Notes under the pieces: generated by a model | The model's database searches: none | What the model saw: only the letters and a program-made list of their open reading frames with translations | What the model was told of the DNA's origin: nothing | Assembly (NCBI GenBank): GCA_045223835.1 | Contig: JBGUZS010000198.1 | Coordinates: forward strand, 1-5,532 | Direction of reading: 5' to 3' | Source: UBA1774 sp045223835 | GTDB lineage: Bacteria > Bacillota > Clostridia > Oscillospirales > Oscillospiraceae | Length of the DNA: 5,532 nt | Made by a program: the position numbers and the translations under genes | Part shown: positions 5,524 through 5,532 of the stretch, piece by piece | Layout of the letters: each line of letters starts with the position of its first letter | How positions within the stretch are numbered: the first letter of the stretch is position 1

Positions 5524-5532
5524 ATGAAAAGA
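5524..5532 (+). CDS. Start of a gene cut by the window edge
   Basis: Only ATG-AAA-AGA (Met-Lys-Arg) is visible. It is preceded by GAAGGAAAGA (5511-5520), a good Shine-Dalgarno at normal distance, and by a promoter at 5465-5493. A Met-Lys-Arg beginning would fit a signal peptide or membrane protein, but three residues cannot identify it. Confidence 0.55.

Overview
The window looks like a chromosomal stretch of a GC-rich Clostridia species, probably an Oscillospiraceae-like gut anaerobe. This is inferred from Gram-positive-style AGGAGG/AAGGA ribosome binding sites, GC-rich third codon positions, U-tract terminators, a B12 riboswitch, and a secreted protein with repeated 'stalk' (copper amine oxidase N-terminal-like) units of a kind frequent in Firmicutes. 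No species can be named from the sequence alone.

Layout. Positions 1-285 are non-coding and rich in hairpins; one of them (40-73) could terminate the leftward gene that follows. Positions 286-1260 (minus) encode a LysR-type regulator with its own promoter at 1382-1410. The divergent intergenic region (1261-1884) then holds a rightward promoter (1531-1559), a cobalamin riboswitch (about 1581-1767) and a riboswitch-linked intrinsic terminator (1823-1855). The main gene (1885-4539, plus) encodes an 884-residue secreted protein: signal peptide, two stalk repeats, two tandem CbiK-type sirohydrochlorin cobaltochelatase domains, and a C-terminal beta-rich domain. A strong terminator (4571-4603) closes it. 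A separate promoter (4616-4644) drives an alpha/beta hydrolase (4676-5431). A last promoter (5465-5493) leads to a gene whose first three codons end the window.

How it fits together. The riboswitch should turn the chelatase gene off when cobalamin is plentiful, so the protein is probably made under B12 limitation. Because it carries a signal peptide and both chelatase copies keep their metal-site His/Glu residues, it is best read as an extracellular cobalt- or tetrapyrrole-handling protein rather than an ordinary cytoplasmic step of anaerobic cobalamin synthesis. The divergent LysR regulator may add a second control layer. The hydrolase and the following gene appear to be independent units.

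The most interesting item is this architecture: an exported, duplicated, B12-controlled CbiK fused to stalk and beta domains. All four promoters proposed here share a 17-bp spacer and an extended TGn -10 element.
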